The notes under the pieces are model-generated. The model was not told where the DNA came from. It did no database searches and saw only the letters and a program-made list of their open reading frames with translations. From assembly GCA_026986775.1 (NCBI GenBank), contig JALSNX010000007.1:1-51908 (forward strand): a DNA stretch of 51,908 bases, written 5' to 3'. This document shows, piece by piece, positions 23,033 through 33,100 of this stretch; within the stretch, counting starts at the first letter, position 1; every line of letters starts with the position of its first letter. Position numbers and translations under genes: made by a program. Source of the stretch: Caldifarciminota bacterium (lineage in GTDB: Bacteria > Hydrothermota > Hydrothermia > UBA1063 > CAJXJZ01).

Positions 23033-23983
23033 ATGAGACGGTTTATAGGTAGTTGCATAGCTATACTTGTGTTAGCCCTGCCTCTCTCAGCTGGTGCTGT
23101 GGGAGACTACACGGGATTAACCACAGTGGAAAAATGGATATATGAGGAAGTAACAAAGGATTCTTCCTTTAATTATCCTCAATGGACGGTTACGTATGAC
23201 TCTGTTCCCTATGATAGTGTTGCAATCTCGTCTTTTTTTACCCTTGATGGTAAAGAAGCGTATGAGAGGTACTCGTACAAGTATCACGCAGATGGCAGTA
23301 CCACTGAGACAAAAGACACGCTTTATGAGACCGGGAATGAGATGTGGCTTAAATTTTGGATCTATACGGTAGATACGGCTTTCAGAGCCTATTTAACCCC
23401 CTTAAATGTAGGTGACTTCTGGGCTATGGAGATTGGCGGGATGTATACAGGTGATTACGATAACGATGGAACTGAGGATACAATAATTGTTTCCCATGAT
23501 ACAACGTATGTGTTGTCATATGGAAGTTTCACCGTACCTGCTGGTACATACGATGCTTTTGAACTTTATAGAGTAGGTCGGGTTGAACTACGTATGTCTT
23601 CCCAGCCTCCTACTATAGAATGGGCTTTTGACCATGAAAGGTTTGTGCCCGAAGTGGGAATAATATATGATTCTACGGTTGTTGTTGATAGCGTTGGAGG
23701 CTTTGAAACACACTGGAGATTCGTTACCAATAAATTGCTTGGTGTTGTGAATGTGCATGAAAACTCTTTACATCAGAATGTTGTTGTTGATAAAGTAGTT
23801 ATAACAGATGTTTCAGAGGTTAATATAGAGAATGTGTTGATGGGAAATTTGTATGGAGTTGATGGGACACTTATTGATAGAAACATAACGGAACATGTAA
23901 CTCTGCCCAGAAAAGGTATATACATTTTGAAAGGCATTGATAAAGACCACAAAAGTGTGAGTGTTAAGATTATTTATAGATGA
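23033..23983 (+). CDS. Secreted protein of unknown function with T9SS-like tail
   Basis: A 316-aa protein with a clear signal peptide (about 1-22, LSAGA). The body is rich in Asp, Thr, Tyr and Val and predicted to be beta-sheet, with a DNDGTED-type calcium-loop-like motif near residue 145. The last 55 residues (NLYGVDGTLIDRN, LPRKGIYILKG, SVKIIYR) resemble a type-A sorting domain for type IX secretion. I do not recognise the central domain. It overlaps the reductase gene by 4 nt (ATGA). Confidence 0.7.
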   Translation: MRRFIGSCIAILVLALPLSAGAVGDYTGLTTVEKWIYEEVTKDSSFNYPQWTVTYDSVPYDSVAISSFFTLDGKEAYERYSYKYHADGSTTETKDTLYETGNEMWLKFWIYTVDTAFRAYLTPLNVGDFWAMEIGGMYTGDYDNDGTEDTIIVSHDTTYVLSYGSFTVPAGTYDAFELYRVGRVELRMSSQPPTIEWAFDHERFVPEVGIIYDSTVVVDSVGGFETHWRFVTNKLLGVVNVHENSLHQNVVVDKVVITDVSEVNIENVLMGNLYGVDGTLIDRNITEHVTLPRKGIYILKGIDKDHKSVSVKIIYR

Positions 23984-25200
23984 ATTTTAACAAGAAATAC
24001 GATGCCATTGTCATAGGCGCCGGTCCCGCAGGGAGTGCTTTTGCTTATTATGCATCCCGAGCGGGACTTTCTGTCTTACTTGTTGAAAAGCAGCGGGAAG
24101 TGGCTCATACCGTCTTATGCGCCGAGGGGGTATCCTCGGAGCTTTTGAAACTTTTGGGGAATGAGAGTTTTACAAGAAATTTCATTGCCACCTATGTTTA
24201 TGGTGGTATTCTTACGCACAATGGTAAACGGATAGTGGAAGTTTCACTTTCAGAGCCAGGAGGTGCAATTCTTGAAAGAAAGATATTTGACAGGTATCTT
24301 GCAGAACGTGCTGTTCTTGCAGGCAGCGATATTGCAGTAAATACAAAGTTTGTTGGCGCAGAGAGAAAAGGTGATGAAGTTGAGGTTCAACTTATAACAG
24401 GTGAAAGAAAAGTACAACTTTTAACTCCACTTCTTGTAGGAGCAGATGGTCCAGCATCAAAGGTTGCAAAAACCCTTGGAATTTTTGACCCCTATGATAA
24501 AAATGACGATTTCTTTGCATATCAGGTGTATGCATACTGCGATGGTATCAAAGATAACTATCTCTACTTTGGAATTGGTGAGCATATAGCACCTCTGGGT
24601 TATGCGTGGATATTCCCTAAAGGTGGTGGTTTTGCCAATGTGGGGGTGGGAATACCCGGAAAAAGAGAAAATCTTGATAAGTATCTTAATAACTTCTTGG
24701 AAAAACACTGTGAATCCTTTAAAATATTAGGTATAACTCATGGAGTTGTCCCCACAGGGTTTCATAAAAGAAGAATCTTTGACGATAACGTTCTCATATT
24801 AGGCGATGCGGCGAGACTTGCAGACCCTCTTACAGGCGGAGGGATTGCCAATGCCTATATATCGGGAATGACAGCGGCAAAGGCAGCGGAAAAAGCAAAA
24901 AAAGAGAAGGATTTTTCAAAAAGAGTTTTGAAGACATACTATAGAGAGCTTAGAAAATGGATATTGCATGACTATATGGTTACCTTGTTCGCAAAACTGT
25001 TTTATCATTCTCTTTCATCAGAAGAGCTTGAGGAGTTTATGAATTCCATCAGGGATGCAATTGGAAAAATGGAAATAACCCCACCGATTAATCCATTGAG
25101 CATGTTAATGAAGATAGTAAAAAAAGACCCGATGTTTTTACTCAGATTTGGCAGGAAAGGGATTTATGCAGCAAAAGAGAGTTTACGAGAATTTATTTAA
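23980..25200 (+). CDS. Geranylgeranyl reductase family FAD enzyme
   Basis: A 406-aa flavoprotein. An N-terminal Rossmann motif GAGPAGS is followed by the CAEGVS segment, GADGPASKVAK, the substrate-site signature GYAWIFPKGGGFANVGVG and the FAD motif GDAARLADPLTGGGIANA. Family members reduce the double bonds of geranylgeranyl chains, in chlorophyll tails of phototrophs or in archaeal ether lipids. No chlorophyll genes are here, and the 3' end overlaps a GGGP-synthase-family gene by 35 nt, so reduction of an isoprenoid glycerol ether or a quinone chain is the more likely job. Confidence 0.9.
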   Translation: MNFNKKYDAIVIGAGPAGSAFAYYASRAGLSVLLVEKQREVAHTVLCAEGVSSELLKLLGNESFTRNFIATYVYGGILTHNGKRIVEVSLSEPGGAILERKIFDRYLAERAVLAGSDIAVNTKFVGAERKGDEVEVQLITGERKVQLLTPLLVGADGPASKVAKTLGIFDPYDKNDDFFAYQVYAYCDGIKDNYLYFGIGEHIAPLGYAWIFPKGGGFANVGVGIPGKRENLDKYLNNFLEKHCESFKILGITHGVVPTGFHKRRIFDDNVLILGDAARLADPLTGGGIANAYISGMTAAKAAEKAKKEKDFSKRVLKTYYRELRKWILHDYMVTLFAKLFYHSLSSEELEEFMNSIRDAIGKMEITPPINPLSMLMKIVKKDPMFLLRFGRKGIYAAKESLREFI

Positions 25201-25876
25201 GAGATGTGATAGTGGGTTAATAGTACTTTTTGACCCTGATAGAACGAAACTGTCCGAAGCAGTTAAAAAGATTGAAAAACTCAACAGAAATGACATGATA
25301 AAGGCGTATTTCGTAGGTTCAAGTTTTCAGACAAGTTTCGGACTTGATGAGTATGTGAAAGGTGTAAAAGATAACACTGATTTGCCCGTCATAATGTTTC
25401 CTTCAAGCCATTCACAACTTTCAAAGCACGCTGACGCCATGCTGTATATGTCACTTATATCAGGCAGGAATCCGTATCTCTTAATAGGCGAACAGCTCAG
25501 GATGGTGCCATTTATAGTTGAAACAGGTATTGAGACCATACCTACAGGGTACATTCTGGTTGATGGAGGAAAAATCACCTCTGTTGAATTTATGAGCAAC
25601 ACAAAGCCTATCCCAAGGGACAAAAAGGACCTTGTGGCCTATCATGCAAAGGCGGGAGAACTTTTTGGTTTTAAACTTATTTATCTTGAAGCGGGGTCAG
25701 GAGCCCTGTATCATGTACCATTTGAGGTAATTAAAGCAACCTCTTCGTTTCTTGATATACCCGTAATAGTGGGTGGGGGCTTCAAAAATATAAAAGACAT
25801 TGAAAACGCTATAAAAAGCGGAGCAAAACACGTGGTCGTTGGGACTGCTGTTGAAAAGGAAATGCTATTTGTATAG
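25166..25876 (+). CDS. Geranylgeranylglyceryl phosphate synthase (PcrB/GGGPS) family
   Basis: A 236-aa TIM-barrel prenyltransferase that joins glycerol-1-phosphate to a polyprenyl diphosphate, the first step of archaeal ether-lipid synthesis. Motifs: LFDPDRTKL, MFPSSHSQLS, SGRNPYLLIGEQ, PTGYILVDGG, YLEAGSGA, VIVGGGFKN and VVGTAVE. The ATG at 25166 with an AGGAAAGGG upstream was chosen over a TTG at 25148. Bacterial PcrB can use C35 heptaprenyl chains, while FCB members of the family can use C20. The adjacent reductase favours C20 but does not prove it. Glycerol-1-phosphate dehydrogenase and DGGGP synthase are not in the window. Confidence 0.92.
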   Translation: MQQKRVYENLFKRCDSGLIVLFDPDRTKLSEAVKKIEKLNRNDMIKAYFVGSSFQTSFGLDEYVKGVKDNTDLPVIMFPSSHSQLSKHADAMLYMSLISGRNPYLLIGEQLRMVPFIVETGIETIPTGYILVDGGKITSVEFMSNTKPIPRDKKDLVAYHAKAGELFGFKLIYLEAGSGALYHVPFEVIKATSSFLDIPVIVGGGFKNIKDIENAIKSGAKHVVVGTAVEKEMLFV

Positions 25877-25885
25877 GAGGTAATA

Positions 25886-26560
25886 ATGCAAAAGACATTG
25901 AAAGACATCAGAAAGAATCCAAAAGTTGAGCTCTTTATAAGAAAGGCTGATGAGCAGCTTGCAAGTCTCGGTTATACCGAACACGGAATAAGACATGCCA
26001 CCTGGGTGTCAAAGAATACGGCTTATGTGCTTAGAGAACTCGGGTATGACAAAAGGACCGTTGAACTTGGCGAAATTGCTGGATTCCTGCATGATATTGG
26101 AAATCTCATAAACAGAGACCATCATGCACAGGTCGGCGCTGTGCTTGCTGGAAGGATCCTTGAAGAAGAGGGTTTTGATCTTGATGAAGTGGCAGATGTT
26201 ATGATGGCTATAGGAAATCATCATGAAGAGGACGGATATCCTGTTTCCATCCTATCAGCGGCGCTTATTCTTGCTGACAAGGCAGATGTACACAGATCAA
26301 GGGTGAGAAAGGGCACTGTAAACCTTGACAATCTTCAGAAGGATATACATGACAGGGTTAACTATTCTGCTACAAGGTCCTTTATTGAAGTTGACTCAAA
26401 TTTAAGGGTTGTTAAGTATAAAATAGAGGTAGATACCCAGATAGCACCTGTTGTGGATTATTTCAGGATATTCTTGCAGAGAATGTTGATAGCATCCAAG
26501 TCTGCAAGTTTCCTTGATGCAAGGTTTGAGCTTTACATAAACGATACAAAAATGATGTAG
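25886..26560 (+). CDS. HD-domain phosphohydrolase
   Basis: A 224-aa protein with the HD metal-binding series: HGIRHATWV near the N-terminus, GFLHDIGNL, RDHHAQVGA, GNHHEEDGYP and LADKADVHRSR. The rest is helical. HD proteins hydrolyse nucleotides or phosphodiesters, and the substrate is unknown. A strong SD (AGGAGG) precedes the start. It lies between the GGGPS-type gene (9 nt upstream) and rho (11 nt downstream); neither neighbour reveals its role. Confidence 0.85.
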   Translation: MQKTLKDIRKNPKVELFIRKADEQLASLGYTEHGIRHATWVSKNTAYVLRELGYDKRTVELGEIAGFLHDIGNLINRDHHAQVGAVLAGRILEEEGFDLDEVADVMMAIGNHHEEDGYPVSILSAALILADKADVHRSRVRKGTVNLDNLQKDIHDRVNYSATRSFIEVDSNLRVVKYKIEVDTQIAPVVDYFRIFLQRMLIASKSASFLDARFELYINDTKMM

Positions 26561-26571
26561 GGGAGGTGGCA

Positions 26572-27870
26572 ATGAATATAAACAGTGTGGAGATAAACAT
26601 TCAGGAGATAATGAACAAAAAAGTCGTTGAACTTTATGAACTTGCCAAGCAACTTGAGATACCAAATGCTTCCAATTTAAGAAAAAGGGAACTTGCACTT
26701 AAAATAGTTGAGACGTATGCCCAGAAAGAAGGGCTTAAGTATGTAGAAGGTGTTCTTGATATAAAAAATGACGGATATGGGTTTATAAGACACAAAGAAC
26801 ACAATTACATGACAAGCTCTGAAGATGTCTATGTCTCCCAGACACAGATTAAAAAATTAGGGCTGAGAAGGGGAGACTTTATTCAGGGATTTGCAAGGCC
26901 TCCTAAGGGTGATGAAAAGTATGCGGCTCTGGTGAAAGCAGAACTTGTAAACGAACGTCCCTGGATGGAGATGAAATACAATCGTCCTGTATTTGAAAAG
27001 TTAACGCCTGACTACCCGAATGAAAAATTTGACCTTGACATGATAAGGGGTGATGACTATTCCCTCCGTATAGTTGACCTATTTTCTCCCATTGGTAAAG
27101 GACAGAGGGCACTTATTGTTTCACCACCGAGAGCGGGTAAAACAGTCCTTCTTCAGAATATTGCCAATGCAATACGCCAGAATCATCCTGATGTGGAACT
27201 TATTGTCCTTTTAATTGATGAAAGGCCTGAAGAGGTTACAGATTTTAAAAGACAGATAGATGCCGATGTAATAAGTTCAACGTTTGACTTATACGCTGAG
27301 AGGCACACAGAGGTGGCTGAGGTTGTGCTTGAACGTGCAAAGAGACTTGCAGAGCTGGGAAAAGATGTGGTAATTCTTCTTGACTCTATTACGAGACTGG
27401 CAAGGGCTTATAACACAATAACTCCCCATAGTGGAAGGACGCTTACAGGTGGTATTGACTCAACTGCACTTGTAAAGCCCAAGAAGTTTTTCGGCTCCGC
27501 AAGAAACATTGTGGAAGGTGGTTCACTTACCATAATAGCCACAGCGTTGATTGAAACAGGTTCCAAAATGGATGAGGTAATATTTGAAGAGTTTAAAGGT
27601 ACAGGTAACTGTGAGATTGTGCTTGATAGAAGACTGGCAGACAGAAGAATTTTCCCTGCAATAGACCTCAATAAATCAGGAACAAGAAGAGAGGAATTGC
27701 TGCTTCCTCCTGAAGTATTAAACAAAGTATGGATTTTGAGGAAGACCCTTTCAGAGATGGACCCGATAACAGCAATGGAATTCATATTACAAAATATGAA
27801 ACTCTCAGTGAACAACCGGGAGTTTCTGGAGATGCTTACAAAAAAACTCAGGGATACTTCAGACAGTTAG
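26572..27870 (+). CDS. rho: Transcription termination factor Rho
   Basis: A 432-aa protein: N-terminal Rho_N helix domain (about 1-45), cold-shock-like RNA-binding domain (about 50-120, DGYGFIRHKEHNY) and RecA-type ATPase with Walker A PPRAGKTVLL, VLLIDERPEEVTDF, the Q-loop region KPKKFFGSARNIVEGGSLTI and the R-loop helix. Rho terminates transcription by RNA-dependent translocation. The ATG at 26572 sits 6 nt after GGGGAGG; the in-frame GTG at 26566 falls within the SD. The length is typical. Confidence 0.97.
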   Translation: MNINSVEINIQEIMNKKVVELYELAKQLEIPNASNLRKRELALKIVETYAQKEGLKYVEGVLDIKNDGYGFIRHKEHNYMTSSEDVYVSQTQIKKLGLRRGDFIQGFARPPKGDEKYAALVKAELVNERPWMEMKYNRPVFEKLTPDYPNEKFDLDMIRGDDYSLRIVDLFSPIGKGQRALIVSPPRAGKTVLLQNIANAIRQNHPDVELIVLLIDERPEEVTDFKRQIDADVISSTFDLYAERHTEVAEVVLERAKRLAELGKDVVILLDSITRLARAYNTITPHSGRTLTGGIDSTALVKPKKFFGSARNIVEGGSLTIIATALIETGSKMDEVIFEEFKGTGNCEIVLDRRLADRRIFPAIDLNKSGTRREELLLPPEVLNKVWILRKTLSEMDPITAMEFILQNMKLSVNNREFLEMLTKKLRDTSDS

Positions 27871-27887
27871 TTCCCTGTTGAATGTAA

Positions 27888-29405
27888 ATGCTATCTTTCC
27901 TTTTCGCAATTTTATCTCTGTTACCCATTAATCCAGGACGGATATTTATAACCAGTGATTTTGGGGAAGCAAGGCCGTTGCGCTACCACATGGGCATAGA
28001 TTTTTCCACACATGGCAGAATTGGATTACCTGTATATGCTGTTGATAGTGGTGTTATAATAAGAATCAAAAGGTCATATTATGGATATGGAAACGCCATA
28101 TATCTTATGACTTCGGATAGTTTCATTTATGTATATGCTCATCTTGACAGGTTTATAGAGCCACTTGAAGATACTGTATTCAAACTTCAGATGGCAACCC
28201 ATAGGTACAGGCAGGATATTTACTTTGAAGATACAGCGATACATGTCAATAAGGGAGATGTTATTGGATATAGTGGTGAAAGTGGTGTTGGGTATCCTCA
28301 TCTGCACTTTGAGAAAAGAATCAGCTGGCTTATGCCGATTTTCCCCCTTGAAGACACCATTTTGCTTTATCCTGCTTTAAAAGGTGTGTTTATGGAAACT
28401 CCATCAGCAAATTATGAGGTTCTAAATATCAAATTTCGCAGAGTAATGCTTCCCTATGCGAGAAGATTCAAACTCTTTTTACTCGTATCACATACAAAAG
28501 AGATTAAGATAATCCAGAATAATGATACGGTTTTCTATTTTTATCTGGACACTTTAAATTATCTAAAACAAAAAGAGTCAGGGCTCCTTTTTAAGCCAAA
28601 AAACGAAACATTTAAGGGCTTTGTAAGAACAAATTTTGACACACTTATTCCATCTTCAGTAAAAAAGAGTGTAGGGGAATATACGCTGTCTGGTAAGATA
28701 AATGAGATGAAGGTTGAACTTACATCCTTCTATGGTGATACTTCCATATATACACTTGTATTCTCTAAGAATTTTAAAGGTGGTGCATTCTTTTATAAAA
28801 CGCATGAAGGAATACCGTACAGTTTTTCTGATTATGGCATATATGTGAGTGAAAAAGCGAAAAAAATGGGGTATCGTTTTGTACAGTTTGGGGATGATAC
28901 CCTGCTTATTGTTGGAAACCACAGGATTTATGCAGAGATTAACCCCAAATACTTGCCGTATCTTAGAGGGCTTTTTTACAGGGTAAACAGGGATTCACTT
29001 TTTATATATCCCGAACTACCACAGGTGACTGGTTATGTTTACGTTAAGACACAGGACAGTGGAAAACAGGTTTACAGAATAACTGAAAAAGGGAAAAAAT
29101 ACACTACAAGAACACTTAAACTTGGAGTATTTGTATCTAAATGTGATACAATCCCACCATATATTAAGTTCGTCGGTAAAAATGACAGTATTGCCTTTTA
29201 TGTGGACGATTACCTTTCAGGTATTGATGCAGATTCCATGTCTTTGTATGTGAATGGAAAATGGTATCCTGTTTATTACGATTTTGAGCGAAAAATAGCC
29301 GTTTTGCGTTATCCCCTGCCAGAAGGAGAGTATGATGTGAAGTTCAGAGCAATGGACAGGGCACACAATGTTGCCCTGTGGAAAAAGAGGGTTTACTTAA
29401 GATGA
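27888..29405 (+). CDS. Secreted M23 (LytM-type) peptidase
   Basis: A 505-aa protein with a signal segment (1-14). An M23 endopeptidase domain (about 18-160) carries the zinc ligands His34 and Asp38 (HMGIDF) and catalytic or zinc-binding His in YAHL (about 85) and HLH (138-140). The long remainder (about 165-505) is predicted beta-rich with no domain I recognise; its last part contains DYLSGIDADSMSLYVNG, resembling Ig-like folds found in secreted FCB proteins. The metal site is complete, so peptidoglycan cleavage is likely. No SD is evident. It overlaps rsmA by 4 nt. Confidence 0.86.
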   Translation: MLSFLFAILSLLPINPGRIFITSDFGEARPLRYHMGIDFSTHGRIGLPVYAVDSGVIIRIKRSYYGYGNAIYLMTSDSFIYVYAHLDRFIEPLEDTVFKLQMATHRYRQDIYFEDTAIHVNKGDVIGYSGESGVGYPHLHFEKRISWLMPIFPLEDTILLYPALKGVFMETPSANYEVLNIKFRRVMLPYARRFKLFLLVSHTKEIKIIQNNDTVFYFYLDTLNYLKQKESGLLFKPKNETFKGFVRTNFDTLIPSSVKKSVGEYTLSGKINEMKVELTSFYGDTSIYTLVFSKNFKGGAFFYKTHEGIPYSFSDYGIYVSEKAKKMGYRFVQFGDDTLLIVGNHRIYAEINPKYLPYLRGLFYRVNRDSLFIYPELPQVTGYVYVKTQDSGKQVYRITEKGKKYTTRTLKLGVFVSKCDTIPPYIKFVGKNDSIAFYVDDYLSGIDADSMSLYVNGKWYPVYYDFERKIAVLRYPLPEGEYDVKFRAMDRAHNVALWKKRVYLR

Positions 29406-30181
29406 GCAAGAGAAAGAAAAATATAAAACTCAGTCAGGTTTTCTTAAAGGATAAAAACATAATAGAGAAAATTGTTAACAGCATAGATGTCAAAAGAGAT
29501 GAAGTTATAGTAGAAATCGGTGGTGGAGAGGGTGCAATAACATTCCCTTTACTTGAAAAAGAGGCAAGACTAATAGTTTTTGAAAAGGACGAGATTTTGA
29601 GGGAAAAATTGATAGAAACATCCGTAAAAAAGCATTTTCATGACAGGATTTTGATACTTGGAGATTTCCTGAAGTTTGAGTTTGACTATTTTCACAATCT
29701 ATATGGCCTTGAAAAAATAAAACTTGTGGGCAATTTACCGTATCACATAACAGGTATGATACTGCGGAGAATAATAGAGGAGTATGGAAGGATAGACAGT
29801 GCCTATCTTATGGTTCAGAAAGAAGTTGCCGAAAGGCTCATAGCCAGGCCTTCAACAAAACAGTACGGTGCACTCACCGTTTTGACCCATGCGCTCTTTG
29901 ATGTAAAGATTTTATTTGACATAAAACCCGGTTCATTTTACCCCATACCAAAAGTCACATCTTCTTTTGTTAAGCTCACTCCTAAGAAAGTACCGCCAGA
30001 AATCAAGGGACATTTCAGAGAATTTGAACAGATAGTAAAAAAAGCCTTCTCTTCCAGACGAAAAAAACTTAAAAATACACTCTCTGGTTATCTGAATATA
30101 ACAGGAACTGAATATGAAAATAGGAGGGCAGAGGAGCTTACTATTGAAGATTATTTATCAATATTGAAGTTCAAATTATGA
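29402..30181 (+). CDS. rsmA: 16S rRNA dimethyladenosine transferase
   Basis: A 259-aa SAM-dependent methyltransferase that dimethylates two adenines near the 3' end of 16S rRNA. Motifs: KLSQVFLKDKN (SQ[N/F]FL region), VEIGGGEGAIT (SAM site), NLPYHIT (catalytic NLPY), FYPIPKVTSS and FSSRRKKLKNTL. The ATG at 29402 overlaps the preceding stop (ATGA) and places the family's N-terminus correctly. The stop overlaps that of the convergent GGDEF gene by 6 nt. Confidence 0.95.
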   Translation: MSKRKKNIKLSQVFLKDKNIIEKIVNSIDVKRDEVIVEIGGGEGAITFPLLEKEARLIVFEKDEILREKLIETSVKKHFHDRILILGDFLKFEFDYFHNLYGLEKIKLVGNLPYHITGMILRRIIEEYGRIDSAYLMVQKEVAERLIARPSTKQYGALTVLTHALFDVKILFDIKPGSFYPIPKVTSSFVKLTPKKVPPEIKGHFREFEQIVKKAFSSRRKKLKNTLSGYLNITGTEYENRRAEELTIEDYLSILKFKL

Positions 30182-33100
30182 ATATAAATCATTTTTTAAT
30201 ATATTTTCCACCTCTTCCATATATTTTATATGGTTCTTTTTTTCAAATATTTTGAGGGCTTCTTTTAAGAGGGTATAGGCTTTTTGTTTTAATCCTATTG
30301 CAAGATATGCCTCTCCTTTTTCCTTCATGAAGTATGCCTGTCTGATTTCCGGGAGCATCTTAACTTTTTCATTGTAAGGGTGTTCCTCTGCTAATTTGAT
30401 GTATTTTTTGGCCTCTTCTATCTGTCCCATTTTGCCCAGAAGACGTGCAAATACGAGATAGTTGATACAGTAAGACCTGTCGTTTTTATCTCTGGTAAGT
30501 TTTTGGGTTACTTCATGGGATTTTATAGCATATTCGTACGCTTTCCTTAATTCTCCGGTCTCTTCGTAAAATCGGGATATAGAATCATAGAGGTAAATAA
30601 GTGAAGGTTCATCTCTGTAGGTTTCCTCATATTTCATTAGCGTAGGTAATAGCCTGCGTGCCTCTTCGTACTTTTTTCTGGAACCAAGAAAGTTGAACAT
30701 GGAGAGTGTGGTATCAAATATAGTGTATTCATGATTTATTTCGCGAGCAATTCTCTGTGATTTCTTTAAGGCTGGCATTACCTCATGATAGAGTCCAAGT
30801 ATTTCATACAGCATTGCAAGGTTGGTATATACAAGTGTGAGAGAGTATTGGGAGCGTATGAGTTCAAAAATTTCAGCTGATTCCTTTAAGTGCTTAAGGG
30901 CCTTATCAAATTCACCTATCGCGTGGTAAAGAAGTCCCATGTTGTATGTCATTATCGCCTCACCTTCCCTGTATCCAATTTCACGATAAATTGAAAGGGC
31001 TATGTTATAGTGTTTTATCACTTCGTCATATCTTAACATATTGTCGTATAGTATGCCAAGGTTGTTATGACTTCCAGCAAGTGCCTTTCTGTCGCCTGTT
31101 TGTTCTCTGTACTCTATGGACTTTAAAAAGTGTTTCTCTGCTTTTTCATACTGTCCCAGATTCATGTAGATTGCTCCAAGTATGTTGTGTGCGGTTCCAA
31201 TGGCAGTTTTTTCATGTTCCGGTATGTGTGGAAGCGATGCTTCTACTATTTTTAAGGCTTTTGTGGTTTCTCCATTCTGATGATATTCCCATGCAATATC
31301 AAGGGCATATATGTATTTTTTGTATTCGGGGTAGGCTTCATCCTGGGCTTTTCTGTACCAATCTATCGCGTCTTTGCTTCTGCCGAGGTACATATAAGCA
31401 TCGCCTATTTTCTGGGCAATATCTGACTTAGTTCTGTAGGAAGCTTCATTATGGGCTATAAGATAGTATTTTAAGGCCATTTCAAATTCGCTGGCAGATG
31501 TGTAGGCTTCACCAATCATAAAGGCCAGTTCGGATTTTTCCTGAGGATTTGATGCTGCTTCGTATGCCCAGAGGTAATACTGTGCTGCTTTTTCGTATGC
31601 ATACATTTGCATTGCTTTATCACCAGCCTTTTTTGCATAGAGTTTGGCCTTATGCCTTTCTTTACCTTCCCTGAAGTGATATGCAAGTTCCTCTATGTAA
31701 TGCTCAATTCTTGTGTTGTAAAATTTTTCTATCGCATTGCCAATAGTTCTGTGCATGATAGAGAGTTTTCCCTTTGAAATGTTTTTTACAATTATTTCTT
31801 TGATTATTCCCTCTTTAAACTGATAAAATCTGTCGTTAATATTGACAAGTATAAGTTCTTTTGAGAGCTTATCCAGTATATCATATACCTCCCCTTCATT
31901 CATCTTTAAAGTAAAAGCAATGAATTCAGGGTCTATTTCCTTTCCTGAAAGAGCAAGGTAATTGAGAATATTAAGGTCCTCAGCATTGAGCCTTTTTATG
32001 CGCTGTTTTACAGTATCTTCTATTGTTTTAGGAATGTTAAATTCATTTCCCTGTAAGGACCAGACCTTTTTTGATAGTATCAGTTTGTTTTCTTTATAGA
32101 GAGTTCTTGTTATCTCCTCTATAAAGAATGGGTTGCCTCCACTCTCTTCAAAAACAATGTCTACAAGTTCATCTGAAACATCTTGTCCGAGTATAGCGGT
32201 TAACATATTTTTTGTAGATGTCCTTGAAAATGGTTTGAGATGAAGTGTATCGTATAGGCGCTCACGTCCAAGAAGTGTTATTATTTCTTCTGCCTTGGTG
32301 TTAGTGAGTTCTCTGTCACGTGCTGTGGCAAAAAATACCAAGTCTGTTGCAACTCTGAGAAGGTAATATAAAAGCTCAGCACTTTCTGAATCAATCCAGT
32401 GAAAATCATCAATGAATATAACAGGGTTGTGTTTAAGAGATAGCATGTTAAAAAAGCGAAATATGGATTCATACAGGGTGTATTTGTCAAATCCGTGCCA
32501 TGTGATATTCGTCTCGCTTTTTGAGCTGTAATATGGTACAATCTTGAGAAATTCGTTTTTAAGCACAGGTGGGAGGTCTTCCATGATAATCTCAAAAATC
32601 TCCTGTCTGGATAAATAAAATCCTTTGAGTAGTTCTCTTATGGCGTAAAAGGGAATGTTTGCTATAGCGCCAAGTGCACTGGTTTTGAGGAGTAAAATAT
32701 CGTCTTTTTCTTTTAGAATGAAGTTCAGGAGTCTTGTTTTTCCGATGCCCGCCTCACCAGTTATAAGATGAAGCTTTCCCGCCTGCTTTAGCATGGTAAG
32801 AATGATACCTCTTTCCTCCCTTCTATCTATTAGCATTGGAAGTGGAATTTTAAGACTTGTGATTCTTGAGGTTTTTGTACCTATACGACCTTTACCCAAT
32901 CTTTTTGCAGCATAGAGGGATTCATCCGCTTTTTCAAAAAGCTCCTCCCATAAAAGTCCGTCATCTGGAAAAGTGGCTATTCCAATACTACAGCCGAGTG
33001 GCATGCCATTAATCTTTTCTTCTTTCACTCTCTCAATCAGTCTTTCTGCCAGTCTATATGCACCCCTATAGGAGGTGTCAGGCAATATGAGAACAAACTC

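Noticed and set aside
30946-31431. 161-codon plus-strand frame
   Set aside because: Antisense to the TPR part of the 30176-33358 gene, Cys- and Leu-rich with no recognisable motif and no SD.
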